Below, in pieces: positions 1 to 14,800 of a DNA stretch of 64,000 bases. The stretch is from Mytilus galloprovincialis. Lineage: Eukaryota; Mollusca; Bivalvia; Mytilida; Mytilidae. How positions within the stretch are numbered: position 1 is the stretch's first letter; each line of letters opens with the position of its first letter. The translations under genes were made by a program, and so were the position numbers. The stretch covers positions 33,356,958 through 33,420,957 of the forward strand of contig NC_134842.1 in NCBI RefSeq assembly GCF_965363235.1, written 5' to 3'. The notes beneath the pieces are model-generated. The model saw only the letters and a list, made by a program, of their open reading frames with translations. It was not told the DNA's origin and made no database searches.

Positions 1-2137
1 GTAACTAAACCTACTCATTGTTTTACTATGAAATACATGTTTTAGTCCAGAAATGATTAGAGTTAGACTTCAACTGTTGAAGCTGTATTACAATAATAAA
101 GCTCGATAATGGGGTTTTTTTATGAAAAAAAAATAGTTTAAGCATAATAAAATATAGTACGTATGTTCCAAAAATATTTTTTTAGCATTTGCCTTAGTTT
201 TAGCGTATACAAGAATTGTAATACCGTGCCTTAGAGTTATACCCTAGTGTGAATTAAAATGAGTACTCAGCAGATTATTAGACTATATCAGTTTGACATA
301 TTCTCACTTTTGAAATACTTTTAAAACATTAAAATGGCAAAAAATCATAACTAGTGGATGTTTATTTCGAAAACCTACTCACTCTTCATTATCTAAAGTC
401 TATAACACATCTTACACAACCCATACAAGAGTTACTAAATTAAAAACAATGTGAACATGAGAATAATGATGTGTGCAAAAATGGAAAAACTTTAAAAATT
501 TAAATTACAAAAAATATCTACATTGTCTAAGATACAAGTGATATATTATAAAAGTATTGATACATACACAACTATATGTTAAAGGATTATATTCAATATC
601 GTTTATACATCTGATTTTTTCACTATTGGTCTTCAAAGGTCCACGGCCAGATAGATATGATACCTTTGTGAGTATTTGGGAATTTCGAGCGCAAACATGC
701 AGGCATTTAAAATATTAGTCAAACTGTAAAAAGCAAGAAACCATGCATGATTACACGAATGACTCGCATGAAATACGCATAAGATTATTTTCACCGGATG
801 TTGCGCATTTCATGCGTATTGCATGCGAAAGCAGTTTTACTATTGAAGTTACTCCGAAAAAGTGACTCTTTTTATCCGTCCCCACTTAGCCTATTGATCG
901 ATTGTAAAACGAGCTACGGATATATATAAAAAAAAGAAGATGCGGCATGATTGCACTTAAGACAAGTCTTCACGAGAGACCAAATGACACAGAAATAAAC
1001 AACTAAACTGAGGTCACAAGCCGAGCCACTACAGCATAGTCAGCTGTAAAAGGCGTTTGTTTTAGAGAGGGTTTTAAAAGTGAAAAATAAATTTAGTTAA
1101 CCTCACAAATTACCCTTTCAGATATATTCAGTCTAAGTAATTACTTGAAAATGCATATATACATGTTGCAAATGAAATATGGAGTTTGAACAGCAGAATT
1201 TTAATGATATGTGCGCTAATAAATCTCAGATGGTCTTCAACAATGCGTATATACAATCGACAAACCTCGGTAAAGGTCTGTACTCTTTATCAAAAGTTAG
1301 ATTTTATGATCCACCGAGGCGTGCCGAGTGTGATTATATATTTGAAATTTTCATTTTCTATCACTACTACTATAACATTTCCAGCCACGTATTGGCATAA
1401 GATAAATCTGATAAGAAAACATTATCACATTTCAATCATGGTTATTACAGAAACCTGAATGATAACTGTCGACCCGTCAGTGATAAATATACTACTCTAA
1501 ATTTCTTATGAATATATACATGAAAAATACTTACAACCAAAACCATACTTTTGTTAACCCGTTATTGCAAGCAATCAAAATATAATTGATCACCAATAGT
1601 CACCAAATCTTGAGTTGTTTCGGTTTCAACACCTGTTTTTTAACATTTTAATTCAAGAATTTACTAAGACCATATTTAAGAATGAATTTGTTTGCTTTTG
1701 TAATTTGCAATTCAACATTGTTATTTGTAAACGAAATTCTTAGGACCATGAAGTATAAACTTGGATGAGGGGTTTCACAAGCAACAAGTTATGGTTATAT
1801 TTTGCTAATTCCAGTTACAAGTATAAAAACAATAAGAAAATTTAGTATATATATATATAATACATTAACAAGTACCGCTAAATCTTACATATCTTTTTAA
1901 AGTCACTACTAAGTTTATTAATAAAAAGATAAATGATTAGACATCTATTTATTTAGCTTCGGTCATGAGGCTTTTGGAAATTCCTTGTGTATGCAACAAC
2001 AGTTCTGAGTCGCGTCAATTCATATCAATGAAACTAATAATCACTCATGCATGTCCTTCATTCACAATTCTAAACTAAAACAATGACGATGCTGCCATTA
2101 TAAAATGTTTCCAAATCATTTATAATCACGTTATTTG

Positions 2138-2139
<2 letters not shown>
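1..2139. other. 3' flank of STX1, no gene seen
   Basis: AT-rich DNA beyond the distal STX1 stop codon at 2757. Part of it may be 3' untranslated sequence of the distal-exon transcript, because several minus-strand AATAAA-type signals occur. About 925-1066 holds a diverged copy of the dispersed mussel repeat (GAAGATGCGGCATGATTGC ... CATAGTCAGCTGTAAA) that recurs at 46.6, 47.4, 55.7 and 62.2 kb. Around 749-832 there is an imperfect inverted repeat built on GCATGAAATACGCA. The open frames near 1.2 kb have no recognisable domain, and I do not call them genes. Confidence 0.5.
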
Positions 2140-2184
<45 letters not shown>

Positions 2185-2218
2185 AATATAAAGAGAGAGA
2201 GAGAGAGAAAAAAAAAAA
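2140..2218. repeat. Poly(A) run plus GA microsatellite
   Basis: About 43 consecutive A residues are followed after a few bases by a GA dinucleotide run and another A-run. It could be the tail of an old retroposed sequence or simple-sequence expansion. It lies within the possible 3' untranslated region of the distal STX1 isoform, where it would be transcribed as poly(U). Confidence 0.9.
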
Positions 2219-2756
2219 CCCTAATGAAAACGCGTGATTTAATTTTGACTAATAGAATCTATAACTTTAGAAATGTTTCATTAATTTACACAAGAAAGCA
2301 TAGACACATTGCGGCGTAGACGACACATACACATAGATATTTTTCTACAACGATCCAAGGATTTTAATAGTAAAATCAGCAAAACAGCTACTATAGACAA
2401 GTCTTGGATCTATTTGCCCTTATTTTTTTTAGCTTTGAAATCATTCATTTTTATTTCAGAAATATCATGTTTCTTCTAATATTAACTACTGTCTAATCAG
2501 CAAACAAACCAATTTATCAGAAAACTGGTCATATTCAATTGTAATTAATAAAGAAATGTTAAAACTAAATAAAACTGCATTCATATTGATGAAACGTCCC
2601 ACAAATAACGGGATTACTGTATGGTGCTATAAGGAAACAAATGGCACGACGAGCTAAATTTGCACACCTATGTTCCAACATTTCTAAAGCAGCTAACAGA
2701 AGAAATACAAAGGTCAGCTGAGCATTATACGGCTGTAACATATGATAAATGATGGG

Positions 2757-2834
2757 TCATCCAAACACGCCACCAAATGTTGCACAGATAACTACCACTA
2801 ATACAGCAAGGCATATTATTATCATAATTTTCTT
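2757..2834 (-). CDS. STX1: STX1 terminal exon 10c (distal, canonical anchor)
   Basis: After acceptor TTTTGCAG the exon encodes 25 residues and TGA. It starts [15 protein letters not shown] and ends GGVFG. The KKIMIIIC start and GG(V/I)FG end are what vertebrate STX1A has, so this is the ancestral-type transmembrane anchor. It preserves the KARRKK basic patch next to the membrane and a juxtamembrane cysteine. It lies 14.6 kb from exon 9, beyond the two other terminal exons, so using it requires skipping both. Confidence 0.93.
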   Translation of the reverse strand, partial: KKIMIIICLAVLVVVICATFGGVFG

Positions 2835-5800
2835 CTGCAAAAGAAATGAAAAAACATATTAGAAATTGAATTTTTCGACCAGCGCAAATACGAAGATACA
2901 TTTATCTATCGGTTCCAGATCATTATTCGTTACGTTCTGTATTGTTTTTTTTTTTTTCGTCTGAAAGTTTTGTGAATCTTGTCAGAATTTTGTATGTTTA
3001 ATAAGTTTATTTTATATATATTTTTTTTTAGAGTAAATAGATATATGGCATAAAACAATTCGTGACAATACATGTAGTTGTTTTACATGTACTTCACTGT
3101 ATACCAGTATTACTGCTACTATAATAATGTAATTCATGGTAATTTGCTGCAGTTTTAAGTCAGAGTGTCGGGATACATGCTAACGATATATACCGGTAGT
3201 ATGTGGTTTTATAATGCCAATGCTGATACTTAAAACTCTAAACCCTGCAATTTTGCAATACATGTAACATCAAAGCTCATATCGAATACAGCTTCTTATT
3301 TATAAAGTATTTTTTTCTGCAAATCTATAAAAACAGGAATCATAAGGGTACAAGACGAAATAAGCTTACTTTGTGAATTTTTAAATTGGTATATGGATAA
3401 TGCCCTATAATTCAACCCACATTTTAGCAAGAACGTTAATCTATATATCTGTAGTGAAGTTGACACAAAGAATGCTGTCAAATCTAGATCTCTTTCTTTA
3501 GATTGACACAGGTTGACACCTTCGAATTAAGATCTACATTGACAAACAATACGATTTCAGGTTTCCAATTGTCAACTTCCCATTTCTCTGTAGTAAGGTT
3601 CACATAGCCCAATGAATTTTGTTTGCATTGAAACATAATGCTCGTGTTCACACTATTCTATTCTGTTAAAAAATGCCTGTACCAAGTTAGGAATATGACA
3701 GTTGTAATCCATTCGTTTAATGTGTTTGAGCTTTTGATTCTGCCATTTACTTAGGAACTTTCCGTAATAAATTTTCCTCGGACTTCGGTTTTGCATTATT
3801 TTACTTTATTTATGTTATTGCAACGGGTTTACTCCTTGTGCAAAGACTAACACAGCAGAATATTACGAAGAAATCTACACTACTAAAGCCACGAACTTGT
3901 TGTTTGGTGCAATCAATGAAAGGATTTTGATAGTAACGGGATATTAGTGTTCGCAATCTTAAATCTTTAGAAACTAATTAAAGTAGTTTGACATGTTATC
4001 CGATCATGTCTTTACCCTACCGTGACATATTTGTCGAAAAACGCAAGAGGGGGGAGGTCGTATTGCAGGAAAAACCTATCCAACGCACCCAGTCTCGTTT
4101 CGTTAGTCCTCAGTGCGATTTCCTAATGTTGTTTTTTTCCATATGTTTTTTTCGTACTATAAGTATGCTGAATATATACTAGATTTATGAGTTTTGAACA
4201 TCGGAAAATACTGTTGACTCGAATTTATGATTTCAATCAATTTACTCGAATTTACTTGGTAGAGTAGATTTTTTTGCGTTGCCATATAGGCCTCAGTCAG
4301 TATGGCTAAAGCCATTCCTCCACTATTCATTTGGGTTTATAAGATGGTGTGGACTGGCTTTAGTCAGACTGGTAACCAGTACAATATTTGGTGAAAAAAT
4401 CGGAAGGGTTCGATATTGAAAGTCATGACTTATTTTAACGAATTTCCTTGATATAATCACTAAAACTGCCACAAGTTAAGTATGCATTGCTAACAGTTTC
4501 AGAATTTTGCTTTATATATTTTTCAATGAACATTGAACAAAGCAGGATGTATTGACCAGTATCACAGTCATCGTGAAATGTTTGCCACTGAACGTTGAAC
4601 AAACAAGACGAAACAACTAGTATCCAAGTAAGCGTGAGCTGTTTGCCACTGAATGTCAAAAATACCAGTTCAATCGACCAGTATCCAATTAAGTCACATG
4701 AACTGTTTGCCACTGAATGTAAAACCAGATGCTCCGCAGGTCGCAGTTTTATACGACCGCAGAGGTTGAACCCTGAACGGTTGGGGCAAGTATGGACACA
4801 ACATTAAAGCTGGATTCAGCTCTAAATTTGGATTGTGATTAAATAGTTGACACAGCATAGGTTTCTGACACAGAAGGAATGTGGTCTAATGAACTTAAAA
4901 TTTATTTTATGAAATCTGAAATGAGAAAAATTGAACACTCCCCGCCCAATTTTTTTTTTCACATGCCCTTTCCCTTATTCCAAAACTGATCTAAATTCAA
5001 ATTTCTAATGGAGTTTGCAACAATAACTACTCATTTAAATACATCATAAAATATTAAAATGTAAAAAAAGTGCTTGTTATTACTAAATGGTAAAGATTGT
5101 TTTAATTTATCAGTAGGTAGTAAAAGTGAATATACATTGTATATTGTATAAAACAATGATTTAAGTTGATTCAACTACTATTCTGGACAAAGAAAGATAA
5201 CTCCAATTGAAAATTTCTTGCTATTGCGCAATATTATGCAATTAGATATTTCTTGCTATTCCACAATCCTGTGCAATTGAAAATACTTGCTATTGCACAA
5301 TACTGTGCAATTGAAGCTTTCTTGCTATTGTGCAATACTGTGCAATTGAAAATTTCTTGCTATTGCACAATAGTGTGCAATAGATGATTTCTTGCTATTG
5401 CTGAATACTGTGCAATTGAAAATTTCTTGCTATTACACAATACTTAATATAATAATTTTGGATCCTGATTTAGACCAACTTGAAAACTGGGCCCATAATC
5501 AAAAATCTGAGTACATGTTTAGATTCAGCATATCAAAGCCCAAGAATTCAATATTTGTTAAAATCAAACTTAGTTGAATTTTGGACCCTTTGGACTTTAA
5601 TGTAGACCAATTTGAAAACGGGACCAAAAATTAAGATTCTACATACACAGTAAGATTCGGCATATCAAAGAACCGCAATTATTCAATTTTTGATGAAATC
5701 AAACAAAAAAGTTTAATTTTTGACCCTTTGGGCCCCTTATTCCTAAACTGTTTGGACCAAAACTTCCAAAATCAATCCCAACCTTCCTTTTATGGTCATA

Positions 5801-8800
5801 ATTAAACCTTGTGTTTAAATTTTACTTATACTAAAGTTATGGTTCGAAAACCAAGAAAAATGCTTATTTGGGCCCCTAATTCCTAAACTGTTGGGATCTC
5901 AACTCCCAAAATCAATCCCAACCTTCCTTTTGTGGTCATAAACCTTGTGTCAAAATTTCATAGATTTCTATTTACTTAAACTAAAGTTATAGTGCGAAAA
6001 CCAAGAAAATGCTTATTTGGGCCCTTTTTGGCCCGTAATTCCTAAACTGTTGGGACCAAAACTTCCAAAATCATTCCCAACCTTCCTTTTGTGGTCATAA
6101 ACCTTGTGTTTAAATTTCATAGATTTCTTTTACTTAAACTAAAGTTATAGTGCGAAAACCAAAAGTATTCGGACGACGACGACGCCATGGTGATACCAAT
6201 ATACGACCAAAAAATTTTCAATTTTTGCGGTTGTATAAAAAAACCAAGATGAATTGACCAGTTTATGAGTTAAAATGAACTGTTTGCCACTTAAATTTTA
6301 ATAAAGAAGATGAATAGACCAGTATCCCTGTAAGAACGGATATTTTTGCCCCTGAATGTTTCACAAAAAGATAAATCTACCAGGATCTAAGTAAGCCTGA
6401 ACAATTTCCCGCTGAATACTGTGGATCATTTATTTTCGTGTATACCAATTTTCTTGGATCAAGGAAAACGTTCATGTTCGTTGATAATTGATTTCGTGGT
6501 TTTGCCGAAGTCTGCATACAAGCCTTTAGAAAATTTGTTATTCGTTGTACATATAATTTCGAGGTTTAACTGTATCCACTAAATCCACATTAAAATTGGT
6601 ATCTAAGAAATAATAATGAAACAACAGTATTAAGCAAAGAAGATGAATCGACCAACACACTTGTACATGAGAACTGTTAAACCACTAAACATTAAACAAA
6701 GAAGATGAATTCACCAATATCTCAGTTATATGCATGAAGTGTTTGACACTAAATATGAATCAAACTAAATGAATTGACCAGTATCCCAGTAAGCGTGAAC
6801 TGTTTGCCACTGAACTCCAAATTAAGAAGATGAATTTACCAGTTTCCCAATAAGCATGCCCATGAACATTTAACAAACAAGATGAATTGACCAGTATCCC
6901 AGTAAGCGTGAACTGTTTTCAACTGAACGTTAAACAAATAAGATAAATCAACCAGTTTCACAGTAAGCATCAACTGTTTCCCACTGAACGTTTAACAAAT
7001 ATGATGAATCGACAAGTTTACTTGTTCGCATGATCTATCTGTAACTGAACGTTTAACAAACATGATAAATTTACAAATTTCCCAGTAAGATCTAACTGTT
7101 TGCTACTCAACATTAAAATAACCAGACGAATGGAAAAGTATCCAAGTAAGTGTGAACTGTTTGCCAATGCGCAATAAACAAACAAAACTAATCCACAAGT
7201 ATCCCAGTTAATGTGAACTGTTTGCCTCTGAACGTTAAACAAACAAAATGAATTAACCAGTTTTCCATTTGGCGTGAACCGTTTAACACTGAATGTTAAA
7301 CAAAAAAGATGAATTTATCAGTATTCCAGTAAGCGTGAACTGTTTGCCACTGAACATTAAACAATAAGATGAATTTACCAGTATTAAAGTTGGCATGAAA
7401 TGTTTGCTACTGAATGTTAAACAAACAAGATGAATTTATCAGTATCCAAGTAAGCATGACCTGTTTACCACTGAATGTAAAACAAATGAAGAGAATTTAC
7501 CAGTATCCCAGTCAGTGTAAAGTGTTTGCCAATAAACATTTAACAAACAAGATAAATTTACCAGTTTCCAAGTAAGCATGAGTTGTTCACCACTGAACAT
7601 TTAACAAATAATACAAAAGGACCAGTATTTTAGTTATAAGACACTAGCTTATATGTATATAAATGTCATTTGAACTCTTAAACAAATTACTTCTGCAGAA
7701 AAAGCTCTTTGTATTTTTTTTAATAAAGTACAAATCAATGGAAATTTAGCTGAAGCCCAAACTTAATATTTAATTTTTTCGTAATCATGAATGAATAAAG
7801 AAACTGTTTTGTTCTGTACTTTGACTGCTGCTGGTTGTTTTTTGTTTGTGTTTTATTTTAATCTTTTGCAGATGCAGCTAAGTAAACAATTTAGTTAAAC
7901 ATAATTCTTTTCAGTTTATCATTTTCAGTTGTAACAAACAATACTATGTTCTATTTTTCAGATTTTTGTTGTCTGATTTTGAATGATAATGACTGAACTG
8001 AAGCGAGTACAAATTTTTATAATGATTTTTTTTATAATTGTAGTACAATAACTCCTGTCTTAGGTTTTAAATCTGAAACTACACCAAGTGATGCTAAGAA
8101 AAAGAATGTGCAAAAACGACAACATCAATAAATAAGGAAAACAAAAGTTAAGATGAAGAATTCTTTATTCTACATAATAAATATTCATGAGTGTTAGACT
8201 TTATAAATATTCATGAACAGAGCCTGAACTGACAAACTATACATGTAAAAAAAATGAATATTACACTAATATAAAATAATCACAAATAAATACACATTAC
8301 TAGACAACAGTAAAGCTTAAGAGAATAAAGACGAATATACAGAAATATTATTTACTGCAACCATGTAGAATTTTTTCTAAACAAAATGGCACAAAGAAGT
8401 AAAACTGACTTGAATTTTTTAACACACTGACAAATTTAAATGTACAGGTGGGAAAATAGAACTAGACATAACAGGGAAATTGAGGAAAATTTAATACTTG
8501 CTTTTTGCTATATAAGAATCTTATCAATTGAAACTAAATCAAATTGTTCAAATGCATTTTTTAATAAAAAAAACATTGCTTTGAAGTTGTGAAGTACTAA
8601 AATCCCATAAGGTGTTGTATAAACTGATATATAACTTAAAACAGTATACATATCAGTTCATACAAAGAAAAACTCAATTAATGGGGGGAAATACATGTAT
8701 GTGTCTATTGCTATAAATAGACTAGAACTATAAACATAAATACATGATAAAAAATTGTAAAACTAAAATTCAAGCTCCGTTCAGAAAAATAACAATTTAT

Positions 8801-11800
8801 ATATATGTGAGGTAACAATGATTAACAGTTTAGATGGGTAACAGAGCATAACATCTGGTCACCTTGCTTAGACGTGTGGCTTTGATGCCACATGGTTGGT
8901 CGCAAATGGGATTCTATAAAGAGTCAAGTATGGTGACACAGTGGCAAAGGGAAGACCAAAGAGTTGCAAAATATTTTAAATTGAATGCAACGAAAATTTG
9001 ACTGAAATATGTTCTGCTAGAGTGACTCTTGATGGACACTTTGTTTGTAGATAAGGCATCTATCATCATTCTAATGTAAAGGTATCTCCCAACAGTTCAT
9101 TACATTTTAATAAGAGTAACCGCAGAGTATTACAGTTAAAAAACTGAAAATATATAAATTTTTCAGAACAGAAAATTGAATCTAAAAATAATTTGACTCA
9201 GTCTAATGGTCAACTTTACCTTGTAATTCTAAAGTTTATATATTTGATTCTTTTGTTTTAAACTTAATCTTTAATCTATTAAACAAGATAACAATGATTA
9301 TATATCACTTTATAAAACATAGAACTTTTTAAAGAAAAAAATAATGCTGTAATATGAACATTTGTACTGACCATAATAGCTTACTCATATTATTTGTTAA
9401 ATTGAAGAATCAACTAACTTTTATTGCCAAAACCATACAAGTGTTTACCACTTTTATTTTTATAATATCTGAACTTGATCAAGAGCTGCTTGGAAAGGCA
9501 TGGTAAAATTCATTTGAACGACACTGGTTTCAAAAACTAACAGTTGTTTAGGAAGCTCTTTGAACTTACCAATTGCCTGGGTGCACTTCTATGGTTTTGG
9601 GTGTAAGTTTGCATCATACCTTCAATCAGTATTTTAAGTAAGTAGTTTGTTCTTTTTGACATACCTTTCTGGTTATTATGCTTATTACAGCCCTTTTATA
9701 TATTCCTGAATTAAAGGGGATGCAGATTTTACTTGAGATGTGGGATGTAAATTATTTTTTTTTCAAAACTGAGTAATCTAATATGCAAGGCCCTTTCCCA
9801 GGTACCAGTTTGCTGAACTGATGGGAACAGTGGAGCATGTTATTTGAACATATGTTATGCATGTCATGGTTTATAAAAGAGTTATGGTCCCTAGGTTAAA
9901 GTTTGATTCATGTTTATATTGGACCCATTGTACAATGTAATAAGATCACACAAATCTTCTAACTTTTGCTGTTTCCAAGACCATTAGTAAATTCAAAGGG
10001 GCACACAACTTTCAAAATTTAGCAAAAATTTACACTTTTTTCAATATTTAATTCATAAAATTTCACTTTATTACTATGGACTCTTTTTTGAAATCAGAAC
10101 ACAGTCTATTTCTATTAAATGCATTTAGTTATCTTCATCCTCTTGATTTATGGTTTTTTAACATTAATAATTGAATTCATGATTTGATTTGAATGTAGAA
10201 GTCCTGTAGAATCACAGAATGATTGTCACAAAAATAGAATAATAATTGATCGTAAAACTATGTGCAGGTGACAAAAACTTTGAGTTGATCCATTCAAGCA
10301 AATGTTGAGTGGGGAAAGTGAATTTTTATTTTTTGACAAGTCGTTTACGGTTTCTGGTCCATTTGATGAATGGACATTTTTTCAAAGAAAATGTGTAGGT
10401 TGTTTGGGGAATTCCTGAGGGTCCCTACCCTCCCCACTAAATGGTATTGTGTGATAAATAGGACTTCAAATAACAACAATGAACAAAATACATATACACA
10501 TGTACTTCGCAAATGAACAAAATCACAACTAATACATAAACATCAATTTAAATGCATTTCTATTTATTTTGAAAATTGCACCAAAAAAAAAAAAAAAAAA
10601 AAAAATAAGCAACAAATCAAAATGAATTTATAAAATCATGCCATAAATCTGATCAAAAACTTTTGATAATTACAATATTCTATATTTTTTTTTTTAAAAC
10701 AACCCTTCGCTAAATAAAAACAGAAATTAACTAGATCTATAATTTCTAGTAACCTTCAATTAAATTTAACACATAATTAGAACAGACTTTCGTAAAAGCA
10801 AAACAGGTATATTAAGGAAATCCTACTGACCTAATTTTTTTTTGTCCACCATTGATATTATTTTGAAATCACAAATTTTTTATCTATATCTAAGTGAATA
10901 ACGCCAGCAGGCAACATAACAAGATTAACAACAATAATTATATACACTTATATTGCACTAAATCCAAAATATAAGCGCTACAATGAAAATGAGCTGCAAC
11001 ATATAATAGTACTACAAAAAGCATGATCTCATACAACCTTATTATGGTATAATTACAATAAAACCTTGTTATTTTGAACCCTGATTTTTTTCTCTCTTTT
11101 TTATAACAATTCCTCAGAGATGGGTAAATTTAAAAAAAAAAATAAAAATTTACATTTATTTACTTGTGTTTTTGAAGTGATTTTCGAAAGAAAAACTATA
11201 TTCTTCAGTAAAATGTGAATGCCTATGCCAATAGCATACAACACAATTTGAATAAGGATCACAATCCAATGAAAGTACAAAACTTACATTTTATCTTTTA
11301 GTCATCATAATTTAATTACATAACCATATTATAGTCACCTTATATTTGCAAGTTTGATTCACAAGGTAGTAACAAGCATGAATGGTTTTAAAAGTTATAT
11401 TTTTTCAGAGAAAAAAACTTTATAGGTAAGAAAAATGTTGACAGTTAAGGTATTTGAAATCTAACAAGGTATTAGTGTACTTAGTAAATTTGCCTTGGAA
11501 TTCGGAAATACAAAGAAATGTCTTCCTTAGTAAAATTTATGTACATTGTACCTAAAATTCACAAAATATTGGATATAAACCCAATTTTTAAAATCAAAAT
11601 TGAACAAATGAGCACAAATAAATTTCATTAATAATAATCAACTAAATGTTTATTCTTATTCGATCAATTTTATATTTCCTTCCATTCATTTAAAATAACG
11701 TAACTAGAATGAAAATGAAACTCTGATTAATCAAAAGTATAAATACAACCAAAATAAATTAAATACAACCAAATTTCTTTCAAGTGGTTTTGTCTACTGA

Positions 11801-14800
11801 AATGCTGTAATTTTTGAAAAGACCATGTCTACAGTTTGAACTCTTGAAAAATACACTTACTTCAAACGACTAAATGATATAATGTCATCATTGATATACC
11901 TGTAGCTATAAAATTTTGATTATAACTTTAATAGAAAAAAAATTAATCTTAATGCATCTAGCTCTTTTGAATCACACTGTATGTATTTTAAATTTTCAAT
12001 ATATGCCTACACTGAACAATTATTTTTGACACAACATGAAAGAAATTTGCTTGTATCTATGAAAAGAAAACATATTTACATAAATAAAATTATTGCACAT
12101 AATCTGGATTTCAGAGGTCCTGGGGTCTGACATCTCAATAAAATGCTACACTTTAACTTTCATATACTAGATATATACAACTTATGTCTCACAAGAAAGT
12201 TCTCATTAGCAGACGACAGTTAAAATAGGTACATTAAATAGTTTGAAACCCTAGAGAATGGTTTCTATCTTCAGGTTATATTTCTGTACAAACCTGACAT
12301 TAGAAAGTTCGATTAATTTTTTAAAAAGTTTTTTGCTGATACCATTGTAATCAATATGATTATTGATGCAACAGTTAAAATAAATGTATAGCATTTTATT
12401 AAAAGAAAAAAAAAGTTTTCACTCCAGAAATCACTGATAGCACTAAAAAAATCTACATGTAAGTTTTGCCATCAAGAAAATATGACAGATCTTTGCACTA
12501 AATCACTGCCTCCCTCCAGTTAAAAAGATATTTTTTTGGAAATGAGTGGTTTTTCGCTTATCAAATAAACATTTACTAATGCATTCAGTTTGTTTTTATT
12601 ATATCAAATAGTGGAAAGTTGGATCATATCAGTCAACTTACGTCAAAAAACACTGCCACTTATCCCTATATTACAAATGATTATTTTTATTGATCGATAT
12701 ACAAAATTTAACCCTTTACTTTCATCATTGATTTCTGTGACACAAGAGAAAATAACCGTCAATGACAAAAATGTGTTAACTTATCAGCATCTTGGCTTTA
12801 AACTAGAGGCTCTAAAGAGCCTGTGTCGCTCACCTTGGTCTATGTGAATATTAAACAATGGACACAGATGGATTCATGACAAAATTGTGTTTTGGTGATG
12901 GTGATGTGTTTGTAGATCTTACTTTGCTAAACATTCTTGCTGCTTACAATTATCTCTATCTATAACAGTACTTTCTGTGGAAAATGTTATTGAAAATCTT
13001 CAAATTTTAAGAAAATTGTTAAAAATTGACTATGAAGGGCAATAACTCCTTAGGGGGTCAATTGACTATTTTGGTTATAGTGACTTATTTTTAGTTCTTA
13101 CTTTGCTGTACATTATTGCTGTTTACAGTTTATCTCTATCTATAATAATATTCAAGATAACAAAAAAACAGCAAAATTTCCTCAAAATTACCAATTCAGG
13201 GGCAGCAACCTAACAACCGATTATCCGATTCATCTGAAAATTCCAGGGCAGATAGATCGTGACCTGATGAACAATTTAACTGTTTAACTCGTGTCAGATT
13301 TGCTCTAAATGCTTTGGTTTTTGAGTTATAAGCCAAAAACTGCATTTTACCCCCATGTTCTGTTTTTAGCCATGGCGGCCATCTTGGTTTGTTGGCCGAG
13401 TTACCGGACACATTTTTTTAACTAGATACCCCAATGATGATTATGGCCAATTATGGAGAAGATTTTTCTAAAAGATTACTAAGATTTACGAAAAATGGTT
13501 AAAAATTGACTATAAAGGGCAATAACTCCTAAAGTGGTCAACTGACCATTTTGGTCATGTTGACTTATTTGTAGATCTTACTTTGCTGAACATTATTGCT
13601 GTTCACAGTTTATCTCTATCTATAATAATATTCAAGATAATAACCAAAAACAGCAAAATTTCCTTAAAATTACCAATTCAGGGGCAGCAACCTAACAACA
13701 GGTTATCCGATTCATCTGAAAATTTCAGGGCAGATAGATCTTGACCTGATGAACAATTTAACTATTTAACTCATGTCAGATTTGCTCTAAATGCTTTGGT
13801 TTTTGAGTTATAAGCCAAAAACTGCATTTTACCCCCATGTTCTATTTTTAGCCATGGCGGCCATCTTGGTTGGTTGGCCGGGTCACCGGACACATTTTTT
13901 TAACTAGATACCCCAATGATGATTATGGCCAAGTTTGGTTAAATTTGGCCCAGTAGTTTCAGAGGAGAAGATTTTTCTAAAAGATTACTAAGATTTACGA
14001 AAAATGGTTAAAAATTGACTATAAAGGGCAATAACTCCTAAAGTGGTCAACTGACCATTTTGGTCATGTTGACTTATTTGTAGATCTTACTTTGCTGAAC
14101 ATTATTGCTGTTCACAGTTTATCTCTATCTATAATAATATTCAAGATAATGACCAAAAACAGCAAAATTTCCTTAAAATTACCAATTCAGGGGCAGCAAC
14201 CTAACAACGGGTTATCCGATTCATCTGAAAATTTCAGGGCAGATAGATCTTGACCTGATGAACAATTTTACTCACGTCAGATTTGCTCTAAATGCTTTGG
14301 TTTTTGAGTTATATGCCAAAAACTGCATTTTACCCCTATGTTCTATTTTTAGCCATGGCGGCCATCTTGGTTGGTTGGCCGGGCCACCGGACACATTTTT
14401 TAAACTAGATACCCCAATGATGATTGTGGCCAAGTTTGGTTAAATTTGGCCCAGTAGTTTCAGAGTAGAAGATTTTTGTAAAAGTTAACGCAGGACGACG
14501 ACGGACGACGACGACGGACGCCAAGTGATGAGAAAAGCTCACTTGGCCTTTCAGCCAGGTGAGCTAAAAATAATAAAGAGCATTGAAGTTTCAAAAATAA
14601 ATCTAAAAAAACAGAAGACAAAAAAAGGTTTGCAGTGAAAGTGCAAAACCAATACCATATAAAGTCGGTCAATCATGAAAATGTAAAGCACTGTTGAACA
14701 GACAAAATTTTTTGTCTCAAAACAAACTGGTCTCAACACAAGTTAGCATCAGCGAAGGCAAATTGATCAATCAGCACTGAGCATTTCTCGTCATTTATAA

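Noticed and set aside
4595..7242. Open frames of 60-75 codons in the satellite
   Set aside because: They follow the 60-bp repeat periodicity, which is a multiple of three, so stop-free runs are expected.
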